Assembly: GCA_903903925.1 (NCBI GenBank)
Contig: CAIVAU010000249.1
Location: forward strand, 1-64,000
Origin: an uncultured cyanobacterium
GTDB taxonomy: Bacteria; Cyanobacteriota; Cyanobacteriia; Cyanobacteriales; Nostocaceae
Direction of reading: 5' to 3'
Length of the DNA: 64,000 nucleotides
The notes under the pieces were generated by a model. That model was not told the DNA's origin and did not search any database. It was given only the letters and a program-made list of their open reading frames with translations. The translations under genes and the position numbers were made by a program. Below, piece by piece: positions 33,452 to 42,952 of the stretch; positions within the stretch are counted from its first letter, which is position 1; every line of letters starts with the position of its first letter.

Positions 33452-34207
33452 TTAATGCCCATCATGCTCTTCTTCACCATGCCCCTCAAGTGCCTCGTGA
33501 ATGTATGCTGCTGCTAAGGTGGCAAAAACCAGGGCTTGAATGGCACTAGTAAACAAACCCAAAGCCATCACTGGCAGAGGCACGAACAGAGGAACCAGCA
33601 GAACCAGTACTGCTACAACTAATTCATCCGCCAAAATGTTGCCAAATAGACGGAAGCTTAGGGAGAGAGGCTTGGTGAAATCTTCTAGAATCGCGATCGG
33701 TAATAGAATCGGTGTCGGCTCTATATACTTTTTAAAGTACCCCAAACCGCGCTTGCTAAAACCCGCGTAAAAGTAAGCTAAAGAAGTCAGCAACGCCAGT
33801 GCTACTGTCGTATTGATGTCATTAGTCGGAGCAGCCAACTCACCTGATGGTAGTTTAAACAGCTTCCAGGGAACTAGAGCACCCGACCAATTTGATACGA
33901 AGATAAACAAAAACAATGTACCGATAAACGGTACCCAAGGACGGTACTCTTTCTCGCCAATCTGGCTTCTCGTCAGATCGCGAATAAATTCCAGGGCATA
34001 CTCCATCAGGTTTTGTATACCACTGGGGACTTTTTGGATGTTTCTAGTAGCAGCTAACGAAGCCACTACTAGAATGGCAATCACAATCCAAGAGGTGAGA
34101 AAGACCTGACCATGCAATTTTAGATTGCCCAATTGCCAGTAGAAATGATGACCTACTTCCAATTCGGCAAGGAAAACAGAATTGAACCCGTTCAGAAAAC
34201 TCGGCAT
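33452..34207 (-). CDS. atpB: ATP synthase Fo a subunit
   Basis: 251 residues (atpI in cyanobacterial naming). Forms the proton half-channels against the c ring. The essential Arg is in the SLSFRLFGNILADELVVAVL helix (RLFGN motif), followed by the conserved LFTSAIQALVFATLAAAYI. The C-terminus is His-rich (EGHGEEEHDGH). Separated from atpE by about 96 bp. Confidence 0.97.
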   Translation of the reverse strand: MPSFLNGFNSVFLAELEVGHHFYWQLGNLKLHGQVFLTSWIVIAILVVASLAATRNIQKVPSGIQNLMEYALEFIRDLTRSQIGEKEYRPWVPFIGTLFLFIFVSNWSGALVPWKLFKLPSGELAAPTNDINTTVALALLTSLAYFYAGFSKRGLGYFKKYIEPTPILLPIAILEDFTKPLSLSFRLFGNILADELVVAVLVLLVPLFVPLPVMALGLFTSAIQALVFATLAAAYIHEALEGHGEEEHDGH

Positions 34208-34373
34208 TTTCTTGACCTATCGACCATTTCTCCAATATTAACTGGAGAACAAGAGCGAGGAAAGCGGTATGGATTTTTGGGAGAGATCCCATTATGAATT
34301 TTATTTCAAGAAAGAAAACTCCTTTCCTCCCGCAAAACTCGTGTTGAGCCTTTTAAAGTTGTCAGATCTTTAG

Positions 34374-34814
34374 CTATTCAAAAGATCTAAATGCCTCCCT
34401 GACTACATAGATGATGAGCGTTGCCTTATATGTGAGAAATCCCAAAAATATGGGCAATATTTGCAGTTGATTCCACCGAGATGCCAGTAAAATTAACACT
34501 ACTAATAAAGCGAACCGAGTTTTACTCAGTCGTTGGTTTTCTCTGCTCAAACGCTCAACATCTTTTGCCAACATCCTCAAGTAAATCACACTCGTACATG
34601 CTCCAAGTAGATAATTTAGAGCAATGTTCAGGGAATACGAAATCCACACAGAGACAAATATAATCCCTGTCAGGACAAGAGTGATTAGCAGAAACTCCTT
34701 AGAGAGTTGATAAAACTCCTGCATAGAGTTTTCTGGTTTTGTATCCCCAAAACCAGATTGAGCATCATGTTGTGTTGTCGGCTTAGGATCGATTGATTCG
34801 TCTGACAAACTCAC
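34374..34814 (-). CDS. atp1: ATP synthase subunit I (assembly factor)
   Basis: 146 residues, first gene of the operon. Four hydrophobic segments (LLITLVLTGIIFVSVWISY and LNYLLGACTSVIYLRMLA are the first two) with a charged linker, the layout of the UncI/Atp1 family that helps assemble the c ring. The N-terminal about 35 residues are hydrophilic and variable. It precedes atpB by about 166 bp. Confidence 0.88.
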   Translation of the reverse strand: MSLSDESIDPKPTTQHDAQSGFGDTKPENSMQEFYQLSKEFLLITLVLTGIIFVSVWISYSLNIALNYLLGACTSVIYLRMLAKDVERLSRENQRLSKTRFALLVVLILLASRWNQLQILPIFLGFLTYKATLIIYVVREAFRSFE

Positions 34815-34920
34815 AGGACTCGAAACCAGTACAGCTAATTGTGTTGACTGCTCATTCAGCCAGCTGAATCATATCATGAGCGGGTAACATTACTTTAGGA
34901 AAAAACAATTAACTTATGAG

Positions 34921-35040
34921 TAGGAAGAGGGAGCAGGGAGCAGAGGATAGGAAGAGGGAGCAGGAAGAGGGAGCAGGGAGCAGGGAGCAGAGGGAAATAA
35001 GATGAAGATAGAGTAATTAATTTTTCCTCCCCTGCTCCCC
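34921..35040. repeat. G-rich heptamers, AATTAATT core, C-rich copies
   Basis: GGGAGCA/GGAAGAG copies at 34921-34994, then GAGTAATTAATTTTT and CCTCCCCTGCTCCCC. The inverted halves could pair into a long hairpin between atp1 and the methyltransferase. Confidence 0.85.
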
Positions 35041-35041
35041 T

Positions 35042-36223
35042 TTACCCTGGTGTTAACATCACGAGTTGTTGCTTCTGGAGAGATCGGACTTCCTCTAACC
35101 CCATCTCTATACCAACCAAGATGTTTGCTACCGTTGACGAACCATCACATTTTTGCAAAAACTGCAACTCGACTTCTTTTAACTTGACAATTTGGTAATC
35201 GTAGTTAAATATACAAAGACTGGGAAATCCATCCATGCAAGGATTTCGCTGTGGTATTGCGGCTAATAGTGTGTCATCTGCTGACCAGTCGGCTTTGGGT
35301 AGAGGTGGGCGACTTAGGAAAAACTCGTAGTGAGAAACTTCTGGGTCTAACAATTCTATGAGGTGGTAAATTTGGCGATCGCTCAACCCACGGGCACGTT
35401 CCACCAATTCCGGTGCTTTGCCCAAAAGTCTGTCCAATTGCCAGAAACTAGGATTGGAAAAACCTACAAAGTCTAATCCTGAAGCGTCAATCAGTTCAAA
35501 CAGCGTTTCACTGTTGTAATCAATTTCTTGGGGATGAACGTACATATCAGCGAAACATTCATCTCGCTGATTTTCTAAAGACCAGCGTTCTTTTTCTCGC
35601 CTGAGAATACGGTTATTTTCTGGTAGAGAACTAAATATTTGCCGCCCTACTTTTACACCATCAGGGTAATCGCCCCTGTTGTCGCCTTGAAGGAGTGCGA
35701 TCGCCTTTTGCATCAGTTGAATTTCCCAGCGACCCAACTCGCCATAGACGAAGATGTGCATCAAGCCGCCTGATGCTAACTTCTTCGCTAAAGCTTGGAT
35801 ACCACGAATTGGATCGCTTAAGTGATGTAGTACCCCCACACAGTTAATCAAATCAAACTCACCAGGCACCTGTTCTACGTCGTACAAGCTAAGATTGTGA
35901 AACTCTACACGCTTTGCACCAGAACGTTGACAGCGCTCTTTAGCAATTTGCAACGCGCCCGCACTAATGTCAATTCCCACAACATCAGCCGTAGGATTCA
36001 GGTGGACTAGGTACTCTGTCCCCACACCAGTACCGCAGCCAGCATCTAAAATGCGGATATTTTGCTTTTGAGGTATTTGGAGTGTACAAAAGTTATAAGC
36101 GCAAGTCCAATTCCACCGCCAGTTATAACCAGGAGGTGGCTCATCCAGCAGAGGGTCTGGGGGAAACGGGTAGGTATCGTAAAGTTTAGCAACAGCAGTG
36201 CTAACGTTTTGAAAATTGGGCAT
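35042..36223 (-). CDS. Class I SAM-dependent methyltransferase
   Basis: 393 residues. SAM motif I is ILDAGCGTGVGTEYL at about 58-72, motif II region VVGIDISAGALQIAKERC, and motif IV VGVLHHLSDPIRGIQAL. The N-terminus (VAKLYDTYPFPPDPLLDEPP) and the long C-terminal extension (about 190-393) are shared by a cyanobacterial methyltransferase group of unknown substrate. It lies alone between the atp and apc clusters, bordered on both sides by heptamer arrays; the stop codon sits right at the edge of one. Confidence 0.88.
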   Translation of the reverse strand: MPNFQNVSTAVAKLYDTYPFPPDPLLDEPPPGYNWRWNWTCAYNFCTLQIPQKQNIRILDAGCGTGVGTEYLVHLNPTADVVGIDISAGALQIAKERCQRSGAKRVEFHNLSLYDVEQVPGEFDLINCVGVLHHLSDPIRGIQALAKKLASGGLMHIFVYGELGRWEIQLMQKAIALLQGDNRGDYPDGVKVGRQIFSSLPENNRILRREKERWSLENQRDECFADMYVHPQEIDYNSETLFELIDASGLDFVGFSNPSFWQLDRLLGKAPELVERARGLSDRQIYHLIELLDPEVSHYEFFLSRPPLPKADWSADDTLLAAIPQRNPCMDGFPSLCIFNYDYQIVKLKEVELQFLQKCDGSSTVANILVGIEMGLEEVRSLQKQQLVMLTPG

Positions 36224-36265
36224 GGTTAGGACGATTGCACTATTATTTACTGAGTTTAGCTCTTA

Positions 36266-36478
36266 AGAGGGAGCAGGGAGCAGGGAAGAGGGAGCAGGGA
36301 GCAGGGAGCAGGGAGCAGGGAGCAGGGAAGAGGGAAGAGGGAAGAGGGAAGAGGGAAGAGGGAAGAGGGAAGAGGGACGAATTAATTTTCTCCTCTGCTC
36401 CCCTGTCCCCCTGTCCCCCTGTCCCCCTGCTCCCTGTCCCCCTGCTCCCTGCTCCCTGCTCCCTGCTCCCTCTTCCCC
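36266..36478. repeat. Large G-rich/C-rich heptamer inverted array
   Basis: About 100 bp of GGGAGCA and GGGAAGA copies, a GACGAATTAATTTTC core near 36377-36391, then about 90 bp of TGCTCCC and TGTCCCC copies. The two arms are mutually complementary over most of their length. It is the largest such element in the window. Confidence 0.93.
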
Positions 36479-36748
36479 GTAAATTTTAGATACAAAACTT
36501 AGATTTTTTCTCAGTTAAGCTGACTACTGTGCTTCAAGATTTTGACAGATCCAGTCCCTATTTTCTACATACTTCTTAATAAAGCCCCAGTGAAAACGCA
36601 AAACGTTCTAATCTAAAAGCTGACTGGGTTATTTTTTTTGGCAGTCTTGAAGGCGGCACTCTCAAGGCATGACTATAGAGATATGTCAAGCCGGAAAGCG
36701 ACCCAGACTTAACACACGAAATAATAAGATGGGAGTTTTACAAATCAG

Positions 36749-39700
36749 ATGAGTGTTAAGGCAAGTGGTGGAAGCTCAGTTGCGCGCCCGCAACTATATC
36801 AAACCCTAGCTGGATCAACAATTTCCCAAGCAGAACAGCAAGACCGCTTTTTGGCAGTCGGCGAACTAAATGAACTGGGGAGCTATTTTGCATCTGGTGC
36901 AAAGCGTCTAGAAATTGCTCAGACGCTGACAGACAATTCCGAAATTATTGTCTCTCGCGCTGCGAACCGCATTTTTGTTGGTGGTTCGCCAATGTCTTTT
37001 TTAGAAAAGCCCAGAGAACCAGAACTGGTAATAGCTGCTCCCCAAAAAGACATCAGAGACCAAATGCAACTGGGAACTGTCACCTATGTAGAATCTCGTG
37101 GTGGATTCCTGGAAAATTTGCGATCAATTTTTAATTCTTCGCCTAGTGGTCCAGCGCCAGTAGGCTTTAGACCGATCAACGTTTCCCGTTATGGTCCTAG
37201 CAATATGGCTAAGAGCTTGCGGGACTTATCATGGTTCTTGCGCTACGCAACCTACGCGATCGTCGCTGGTGACCCCAGCATTATCGCGGTTAATACCCGT
37301 GGTTTGCGAGAAATTATTGAAAATGCTTGCTCTGGTGAAGCAACAATTGTTGCGTTGCAGGAAATAAAAGCAGCGGCGCTTTCTTTTTTCCGTAAGGATG
37401 CTGAGTCAACGGAAATTATATCTCAGTACATGGATGTTTTGATTACAGAATTCAAAGCACCTACGCCCTCAAATAAATTACGTCAACGTCCCTCTGGTGA
37501 CCAACAAGGGTTGGAACTACCCCAGATTTACTTTAACGCGGCAGAACGGCGTCCCAAGTTTGTGATGAAGTCTGGGTTGTCAGCAACCGAGAAAAATGAG
37601 GTGATCAAAGCGGCTTATCGGCAAATTTTTGAGCGCGATATCACCCGCGCTTATAGTCAGTCGATATCTTACCTGGAATCCCAGGTAAAGAATGGCGACA
37701 TCTCCGTCAAAGAGTTTGTTCGCCGCCTTGGCAAATCTCCGCTTTATCAAAAACAGTTTTTTCAACCCTATATCAACAGCCGCGCCTTAGAACTTGCTTT
37801 CCGTCACTTTTTGGGACGGGGACCAAGTAGCCGAGAGGAAGTACAAAAGTACTTCTCGATAGTTTCTATCGGCGGTCTTTCTGCCTTAATTGATGCTCTG
37901 GTAGATTCTTCAGAATACGCGGACTACTTTGGCGAAGAAACAGTGCCCTATCTCCGGGGTCTGGGGCAAGAGGCACAAGAATGCCGGAATTGGGGACCAC
38001 AGCAGGATCTGTTCAACTATAGTGCACCTTTCCGCAAAGTTCCACAGTTTATCACGACTTTTGCTGCTTACACCCAACCACTCCCAGACCAACATCCATA
38101 TGGTGCTGGTAACGACCCACTGGAAATTCAGTTTGGGGCAATTTTCCCGAAAGAAACTCGCAACCCCAACACCCGTCCTGCTTTCTTTGGTAAGGATACC
38201 AAGCGCCTATTGATTCATTCTGGACCTGGGATTAATAACCAAAATAGCAATCCCAGTGCGCGAGGTGAATTTCCAGGGACTCTCGGACCAAAAGTGTTCC
38301 GGCTGGATCAACTTCCGGGTACAAGAGGGAAAAAGTCTCCAACAGGAACAAGCATTAAATTCTCCGAAAGCTCTACCCAAGCAGTGATTCGAGGAGCTTA
38401 CTTGCAAGTTTTTGGTCGGGATTTATACGAGGGGCAGCGGCAGAAGGTTGCGGAAATTAAACTGGAAAACGGGGAAATTTCCATCCGGGAGTTTATCCGT
38501 ACTTTAGCTAAGTCGGATGTGTTCCGTAATCTGTACTGGACTCCTCTATACGTAATGAAGGCGATCGAGTATATCCACCGTCGCTTGTTGGGTCGTCCTA
38601 CCTATGGGCGTCAGGAAACTAACAGGTACTTTGATATCGCTGCCAAGAAGGGCTTCTATGCCGTTGTTGACGCCATCATTGATAGCCTAGAGTATAGTGA
38701 GGCGTTTGGGGAAGATACAGTTCCCTATGAGCGGTATCTGACTTCAGCAGGTGTGGCTGGTCGTAACCTGCGAGTTGGTAGTATTCGTGATGATGTTGGT
38801 ACTAAAGTCGCAAGAGTTGAAACGCCTAGCTTTGTGTCTAAGGGTGCAGTCACAGAACAGCGAAATGAACCGGATATTCAGTTCCGTATCAACCAAGGCG
38901 TTTCCAAGCAACGTGAGCAAACCAAAATATTCAAGCTGGTTGCTGGTCTTAACGATAAAGTAGCGCTGAAAACTATTACCCGCGCCGCTTATCGTCAGAT
39001 TTTTGAGCGGGATATTGAACCTTACATCATCGAAAACGAGTTTACTGCGTTAGAAAGTAAGTTGGGGAATGGTGAAATCACGCTGAAGGAATTTATTGAA
39101 GGTTTGGGTAACTCTAAGCTTTACCGCAAAGAGTTCTATACACCCTACCCCAATACCAAAGTGATTGAATTGGGAACCAAACACTTCCTAGGACGCGCAC
39201 CTGTTGACCAAGCAGAAATTCGCAAGTACAACCAAATTCTTGCTACTCAAGGTTTACGTACCTTTATCAGCGAGTTGACCGGCTGTAGGGAGTATCTCCA
39301 AGTATTTGGTGAAGACGTGGTTCCTTACCGTCGCTTCCCGACTTTACCAGCGGCGAACTTCCCGAATACTGAGAGGCTGTACAATCAGCTGACTAAGCAA
39401 AATAAGGACGTAGTTGTCCCCAGTTTTGAGCCAGTAGCAACCCGTGTGGAAGTTGGTCAAGTACCTGTTTTGGCAGGGGCGGCAGATACAGAGAAATATA
39501 ATGGGTGGGGTCGTTCCATCAACGGTAGTAACCAACAATCTAGCGAGGTGAGTGTGGGTACAACCCATAGCAAACCTTCACGGATCTATCGCATGAGTGA
39601 GAATGCCAACCCAGTAGAAATGCAGTTGGTGATCAACGCTATTTACTTTCAGGTGATGGATGTATTTAGCGGTCAAGTTCCCGAAAATTTCCGTCGTGCT

Positions 39701-40060
39701 GATCTAGAAAGCAAACTGCGGAATCGGGAAATCTCTGTACGCGAGTTTGTTCGTGAACTTGTCGGTTCAGAAATTTATCGCCAGCGTTTCTCTACATCTT
39801 ATCCCAGCACTAAGGTGGTTGAGTTCCTCTTCCGTCACCTGTTGGGACGTCCACCAGAAACTCAGGCGGAAATTCGCTCTTTAACCAAGATGCTAACTGA
39901 TGGTGGTTTAACAGTTGCTGTTGAGTCGCTGTTAAATAGCCCAGAGTACGCCCAATACTTTGGTGAGGACGTCGTACCTTACCAGCGCGTGCCATCCCTA
40001 CCAGCAGGTAATTACCTCGGTAGTGTGAAAGCACAAGCTGATTTGGTGAAACAGCCCTAG
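36749..40060 (+). CDS. apcE: Phycobilisome core-membrane linker ApcE (L-CM)
   Basis: 1103 residues. Anchors the phycobilisome core to the thylakoid and passes energy to the photosystems. Residues about 1-240 are a phycobiliprotein-like domain with a PB-loop insertion (about 75-145) and the chromophore-binding C194 (IIENACSGEA). Four REP/linker domains follow, centred near residues 285, 545, 745 and 965 (for example AAYRQIFERDI, GAYLQVFGRDL, AAYRQIFERDI, AIYFQVMDVF). Four REP repeats are typical of pentacylindrical cores as in Anabaena, compared with two or three in simpler cores. It heads the apcE-A-B-C cluster, 375 bp upstream of apcA. Confidence 0.98.
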   Translation: MSVKASGGSSVARPQLYQTLAGSTISQAEQQDRFLAVGELNELGSYFASGAKRLEIAQTLTDNSEIIVSRAANRIFVGGSPMSFLEKPREPELVIAAPQKDIRDQMQLGTVTYVESRGGFLENLRSIFNSSPSGPAPVGFRPINVSRYGPSNMAKSLRDLSWFLRYATYAIVAGDPSIIAVNTRGLREIIENACSGEATIVALQEIKAAALSFFRKDAESTEIISQYMDVLITEFKAPTPSNKLRQRPSGDQQGLELPQIYFNAAERRPKFVMKSGLSATEKNEVIKAAYRQIFERDITRAYSQSISYLESQVKNGDISVKEFVRRLGKSPLYQKQFFQPYINSRALELAFRHFLGRGPSSREEVQKYFSIVSIGGLSALIDALVDSSEYADYFGEETVPYLRGLGQEAQECRNWGPQQDLFNYSAPFRKVPQFITTFAAYTQPLPDQHPYGAGNDPLEIQFGAIFPKETRNPNTRPAFFGKDTKRLLIHSGPGINNQNSNPSARGEFPGTLGPKVFRLDQLPGTRGKKSPTGTSIKFSESSTQAVIRGAYLQVFGRDLYEGQRQKVAEIKLENGEISIREFIRTLAKSDVFRNLYWTPLYVMKAIEYIHRRLLGRPTYGRQETNRYFDIAAKKGFYAVVDAIIDSLEYSEAFGEDTVPYERYLTSAGVAGRNLRVGSIRDDVGTKVARVETPSFVSKGAVTEQRNEPDIQFRINQGVSKQREQTKIFKLVAGLNDKVALKTITRAAYRQIFERDIEPYIIENEFTALESKLGNGEITLKEFIEGLGNSKLYRKEFYTPYPNTKVIELGTKHFLGRAPVDQAEIRKYNQILATQGLRTFISELTGCREYLQVFGEDVVPYRRFPTLPAANFPNTERLYNQLTKQNKDVVVPSFEPVATRVEVGQVPVLAGAADTEKYNGWGRSINGSNQQSSEVSVGTTHSKPSRIYRMSENANPVEMQLVINAIYFQVMDVFSGQVPENFRRADLESKLRNREISVREFVRELVGSEIYRQRFSTSYPSTKVVEFLFRHLLGRPPETQAEIRSLTKMLTDGGLTVAVESLLNSPEYAQYFGEDVVPYQRVPSLPAGNYLGSVKAQADLVKQP

Positions 40061-40165
40061 AAGAGGGAGCAGGGAGCAGGGAGCAGGGAGCAGGGGAGCA
40101 GGGGAGCAGGGGGGAAATTAATTCTTCCCATACTCCCCATTCTTCCCATACTCCCCACACTCCCC
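40061..40165. repeat. G-rich/C-rich heptamer element after apcE
   Basis: GGGAGCA copies, GGGGGGAAATTAATTCTTCCC core, then CATACTCCCC copies. It begins directly after the apcE stop and may limit read-through into apcA. Confidence 0.88.
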
Positions 40166-40435
40166 GAACCGGTGCGACGGCAAATCTGAAAAGCAATATT
40201 ACAAAGTGTTAAGAGCATTCATATGTGCTCAACATAATGCCCGAAAATAAATCGGAAAGGTGTCTGAGTTTTAAGGCTTGTGTAGTCGTATTTACCCAAG
40301 CAAATCCGTTTAAGCATTGGGTTATAGCAGTTATTGAGCTGTTGTGCCCAAAAAACGAGAAAATAAGCTCAGTTGACCAATGTCGCACCAGTTAAGTCGA
40401 ATTTCTGGTTTCATTTGTATTGGAGGAATCCATTA

Positions 40436-40921
40436 ATGAGTATCGTCGTTAAGTCGATCGTGAATGCTGATGCAGAAGCCCGCTATCTTAGCCCAGGCGA
40501 ACTGGATCGGATCAAGAGCTTTGTTACAAGTGGTGAGCGTCGCCTTCGTGTCGCTCAAGTTTTGACAGACAACCGGGAACGGCTTGTGAAGCAAGCTGGT
40601 GACCAACTGTTCCAAAAGCGCCCTGATGTTGTTTCTCCTGGTGGCAATGCCTACGGTCAAGAAATGACTGCTACTTGCTTGCGCGATCTAGATTACTATC
40701 TGCGCTTGATCACCTACGGTATTGTGGCTGGAGATACTGCTCCCATCGAAGAAATCGGTGTTGTGGGCGTTCGTGAAATGTACAGATCTCTCGGCACTCC
40801 TATCGAAGCTGTTGGGGAAGGTGTGCGTACTCTCAAGATTGCTGCGATCGCACTCCTGTCTGGTGAAGACGCTGCCGAAGCTACCGGTTACTTCGACTAC
40901 GTGGTTGGTGCTTTGCAGTAG
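40436..40921 (+). CDS. apcA: Allophycocyanin alpha subunit
   Basis: 161 residues. Core phycobiliprotein binding one phycocyanobilin; the chromophore Cys is in MTATCLRDLDYYLRLITYG, at about position 81. The ATG at 40436 is preceded by a strong GGAGG 10 nt upstream; upstream frame extension is non-coding. Followed by apcB after 66 bp. Confidence 0.98.
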   Translation: MSIVVKSIVNADAEARYLSPGELDRIKSFVTSGERRLRVAQVLTDNRERLVKQAGDQLFQKRPDVVSPGGNAYGQEMTATCLRDLDYYLRLITYGIVAGDTAPIEEIGVVGVREMYRSLGTPIEAVGEGVRTLKIAAIALLSGEDAAEATGYFDYVVGALQ

Positions 40922-40987
40922 GGTGAAGTGTTTTACCTACTGATCACTGAAGTATTGCAATACGGTTGAAAATAAGGAAATAACAAC

Positions 40988-41476
40988 ATGGCTCAAGATG
41001 CGATTACTGCTGTCATTAACTCTGCAGACGTTCAAGGTAAGTACCTAGATAGCGCTGCTCTCTCAAAGCTAAAAGCTTACTTCTCAAGTGGTGAATTACG
41101 GGTGCGTGCTTCTGGCACTATCAGTGCTAACTCATCCGCAATCATCAAGGAAGCAGTGGCTAAGTCCTTGCTTTATTCTGACATCACCCGTCCAGGCGGC
41201 AACATGTACACCACCCGCCGCTACGCTGCTTGTATTCGCGATTTGGACTACTATCTCCGCTATGCTACCTATGCTATGTTAGCTGGCGATGCTTCTATCC
41301 TAGATGAGCGCGTACTCAATGGCCTGAAAGAAACCTACAATTCCTTGGGTGTACCTATCGGTGCTACTGTGCAAGCTATCCAAGCAATCAAGGAAGTCGC
41401 TGCTAGCTTGGTAGGTCCTGAAGCTGGTAAGGAATTAGGCGTTTACTTAGACTATATTTCCTCTGGCTTAAGCTAA
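40988..41476 (+). CDS. apcB: Allophycocyanin beta subunit
   Basis: 162 residues. Partner of ApcA in the (alpha-beta)3 trimers of the core; chromophore Cys in RYAACIRDLDYYLRYATYA at about position 82. The preceding AAGGAAA acts as the ribosome site. The N72 methylation-site region (ITRPGGNMYTTRR) is present. Confidence 0.98.
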   Translation: MAQDAITAVINSADVQGKYLDSAALSKLKAYFSSGELRVRASGTISANSSAIIKEAVAKSLLYSDITRPGGNMYTTRRYAACIRDLDYYLRYATYAMLAGDASILDERVLNGLKETYNSLGVPIGATVQAIQAIKEVAASLVGPEAGKELGVYLDYISSGLS

Positions 41477-41688
41477 GATCTGTTTTGCACTTAAGACTTT
41501 AGGTGCGATTTGATGAAGGTCTGGAAATCAAGCGTGAGTGCTAGAACGTTTTGTCGCTTAGAGTTATGAGTGCTAGCTGTCTAGTATTGATGTTTGATTT
41601 CCAGGCTTGGAGTGATTAAATAAAGATTTGCACTCAGAATTTTGGCATAAATTAAAGCTTCCATAATCAAGAGAGGAGATTTAAGACC

Positions 41689-41895
41689 ATGGCGCGATAT
41701 TTTAAAGTTACTGCTGTTGTTCCTAGTCAAACCCGGATTCGCACCCAACGCGAACTTCAAAATACCTATTTTACTAAACTAGTTCCCTATGATAACTGGT
41801 TCCGCGAACAACAACGTATTATGAAGCAGGGAGGCAAAATCCTCAAAGTGGAATTGGCAACTGGTAAGCCAGGAACTAATACTGGGTTGCGGTAG
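41689..41895 (+). CDS. apcC: Phycobilisome small core linker ApcC
   Basis: 68 residues, the 7.8-kDa core linker that caps allophycocyanin cylinders. The sequence MARYFKVTAVVPSQTRIRTQ is diagnostic of the CpcD-type linker fold. A strong GAGAGGAG precedes the ATG. It follows apcB by 212 bp, a usual gap for this gene. Confidence 0.97.
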   Translation: MARYFKVTAVVPSQTRIRTQRELQNTYFTKLVPYDNWFREQQRIMKQGGKILKVELATGKPGTNTGLR

Positions 41896-41896
41896 A

Positions 41897-41941
41897 AAGG
41901 AGTTAGGAGTCGGGAGTCAGGAGTTAGGAGTTAGGAGTTAG
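41897..41941. repeat. Heptamer array (GGAGTTA/GGAGTCA)
   Basis: Five to six copies immediately after the apcC stop. Confidence 0.85.
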
Positions 41942-42130
41942 AATACCCTATCCCTGAAGTTGTGGGTTTCAAGCCAGGAAGATTTTTCGTTATGCTTCAC
42001 GATGAAAAAGGTTCTGCTTTAAACCACGATTTATTTGCGAGTCTAAAAAATACCCAAGCTGTATTCTGTCTCCTGACGGATGTATTTTTCTTCGGTAATT
42101 TCTATGGAAACATTATACGTAGGGAGTTGC

Positions 42131-42160
42131 AAAGGGGTTTAATACACCTCTTTTTTATTG
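42131..42160 (+). terminator. Possible terminator downstream of apcC
   Basis: AAAGGGG and CCTCTTT form a 7-bp stem with one G-T pair and a loop of about 9 nt, followed by a T-run. It lies 235 bp after apcC. No gene is evident between 41942 and 42420; one 77-codon open frame there has no recognisable features. Confidence 0.5.
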
Positions 42161-42420
42161 ATTACTCCCTTCTCGCTAGAAGATTACCTATCTAAATTAA
42201 CCGCAGAGGCGCAGAGGACACGGAGATATGAGTTAGAGAGATTTGGGTAATTTTTGACCGGGAAGGGAGTAACATTTTTGAATGTCACAGAAAATTTAAT
42301 TTATACATATCATATTCGGATGAACACTTACACTACGTTTGTAGTTGCTCTTTAGGCTAAAGAGATATTTATCTAGATTTACACTATTATGTTTCTAGAG
42401 CCGGAAACTAAAAACTGAAA

Positions 42421-42804
42421 ATGACAGAATATGCCCTAAATTTACCTGACCAGTTGAAATATGAAATTGAGCAATTAGCTCAGAGTCAGGGTATTTCGCT
42501 TGAGCAATTTATTCTGTGGGCTGTAACAGAAAAAGTAAGTACTATCAAAGCATCTTTTCCACAAATTGCTTATCGTCAAGGGGCAAATGGACAACTTGTG
42601 CCAATCATCAAAGGAACGGGAATTCGAGTGCAGACTGTGGCGATCGCTTCTCAGAATTGGGGTATGAATCTAAGTCAGATAAAAAATGAGTATGATCTGA
42701 CTGAAGTACAGATAAAAGAAGCTCTAAGTTTTTATGCATTAAATAAGGGGCAGATTGACGCGGAGATCGCTTCTGAGCAATCCTTAGAAATTGCCAATGG
42801 TTAA
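42421..42804 (+). CDS. DUF433 family antitoxin-like protein
   Basis: 127 residues. The N-terminal about 40 residues resemble a small ribbon-helix-helix-like segment (LPDQLKYEIEQLAQSQGISLEQFILWAV). The C-terminal part is a DUF433 (VapB-type) domain: PIIKGTGIRVQTVAIASQNWG and DLTEVQIKEALSFYA. Such proteins are usually paired with a DUF5615 PIN-like toxin. Here the following toxin gene overlaps the stop codon (ATGG-TTAA arrangement) but is cut short, so the antitoxin appears to have lost its partner. Confidence 0.8.
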   Translation: MTEYALNLPDQLKYEIEQLAQSQGISLEQFILWAVTEKVSTIKASFPQIAYRQGANGQLVPIIKGTGIRVQTVAIASQNWGMNLSQIKNEYDLTEVQIKEALSFYALNKGQIDAEIASEQSLEIANG

Positions 42805-42937
42805 ACTTAAGCTTCATCTGGATGCAGATACTTCCAGTAAATCGCTGCATTCAGCATTGGTGTCTAAAGGTCATGATGTCACTCGTACACCAAATGACTG
42901 GAAACAGTTAAAGAAGCAATTCTCAAAGAGAGGGTAA
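42797..42937 (+). pseudogene. Truncated DUF5615 PIN-like toxin
   Basis: 46 codons starting MVKLKLHLDADTSSKSLHSA with GHDVTRTPNDW, the N-terminal part of DUF5615 proteins including the first conserved Asp. After PNDW the sequence turns into an unrelated lysine-rich tail (KQLKKQFSKRG) and stops. Full family members are about 110-120 residues, so the catalytic core is missing. Confidence 0.7.
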
Positions 42938-42952
42938 AGACAAGAGAGCAGC

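Noticed and set aside
39810..40196. Minus-strand 128-codon frame overlapping the end of apcE
   Set aside because: Half lies antisense to the fourth REP domain and half in the heptamer array; composition is repeat-derived.
41962..42195. Plus-strand 77-codon frame after apcC
   Set aside because: No homology features, covers the likely terminator and has no Shine-Dalgarno.
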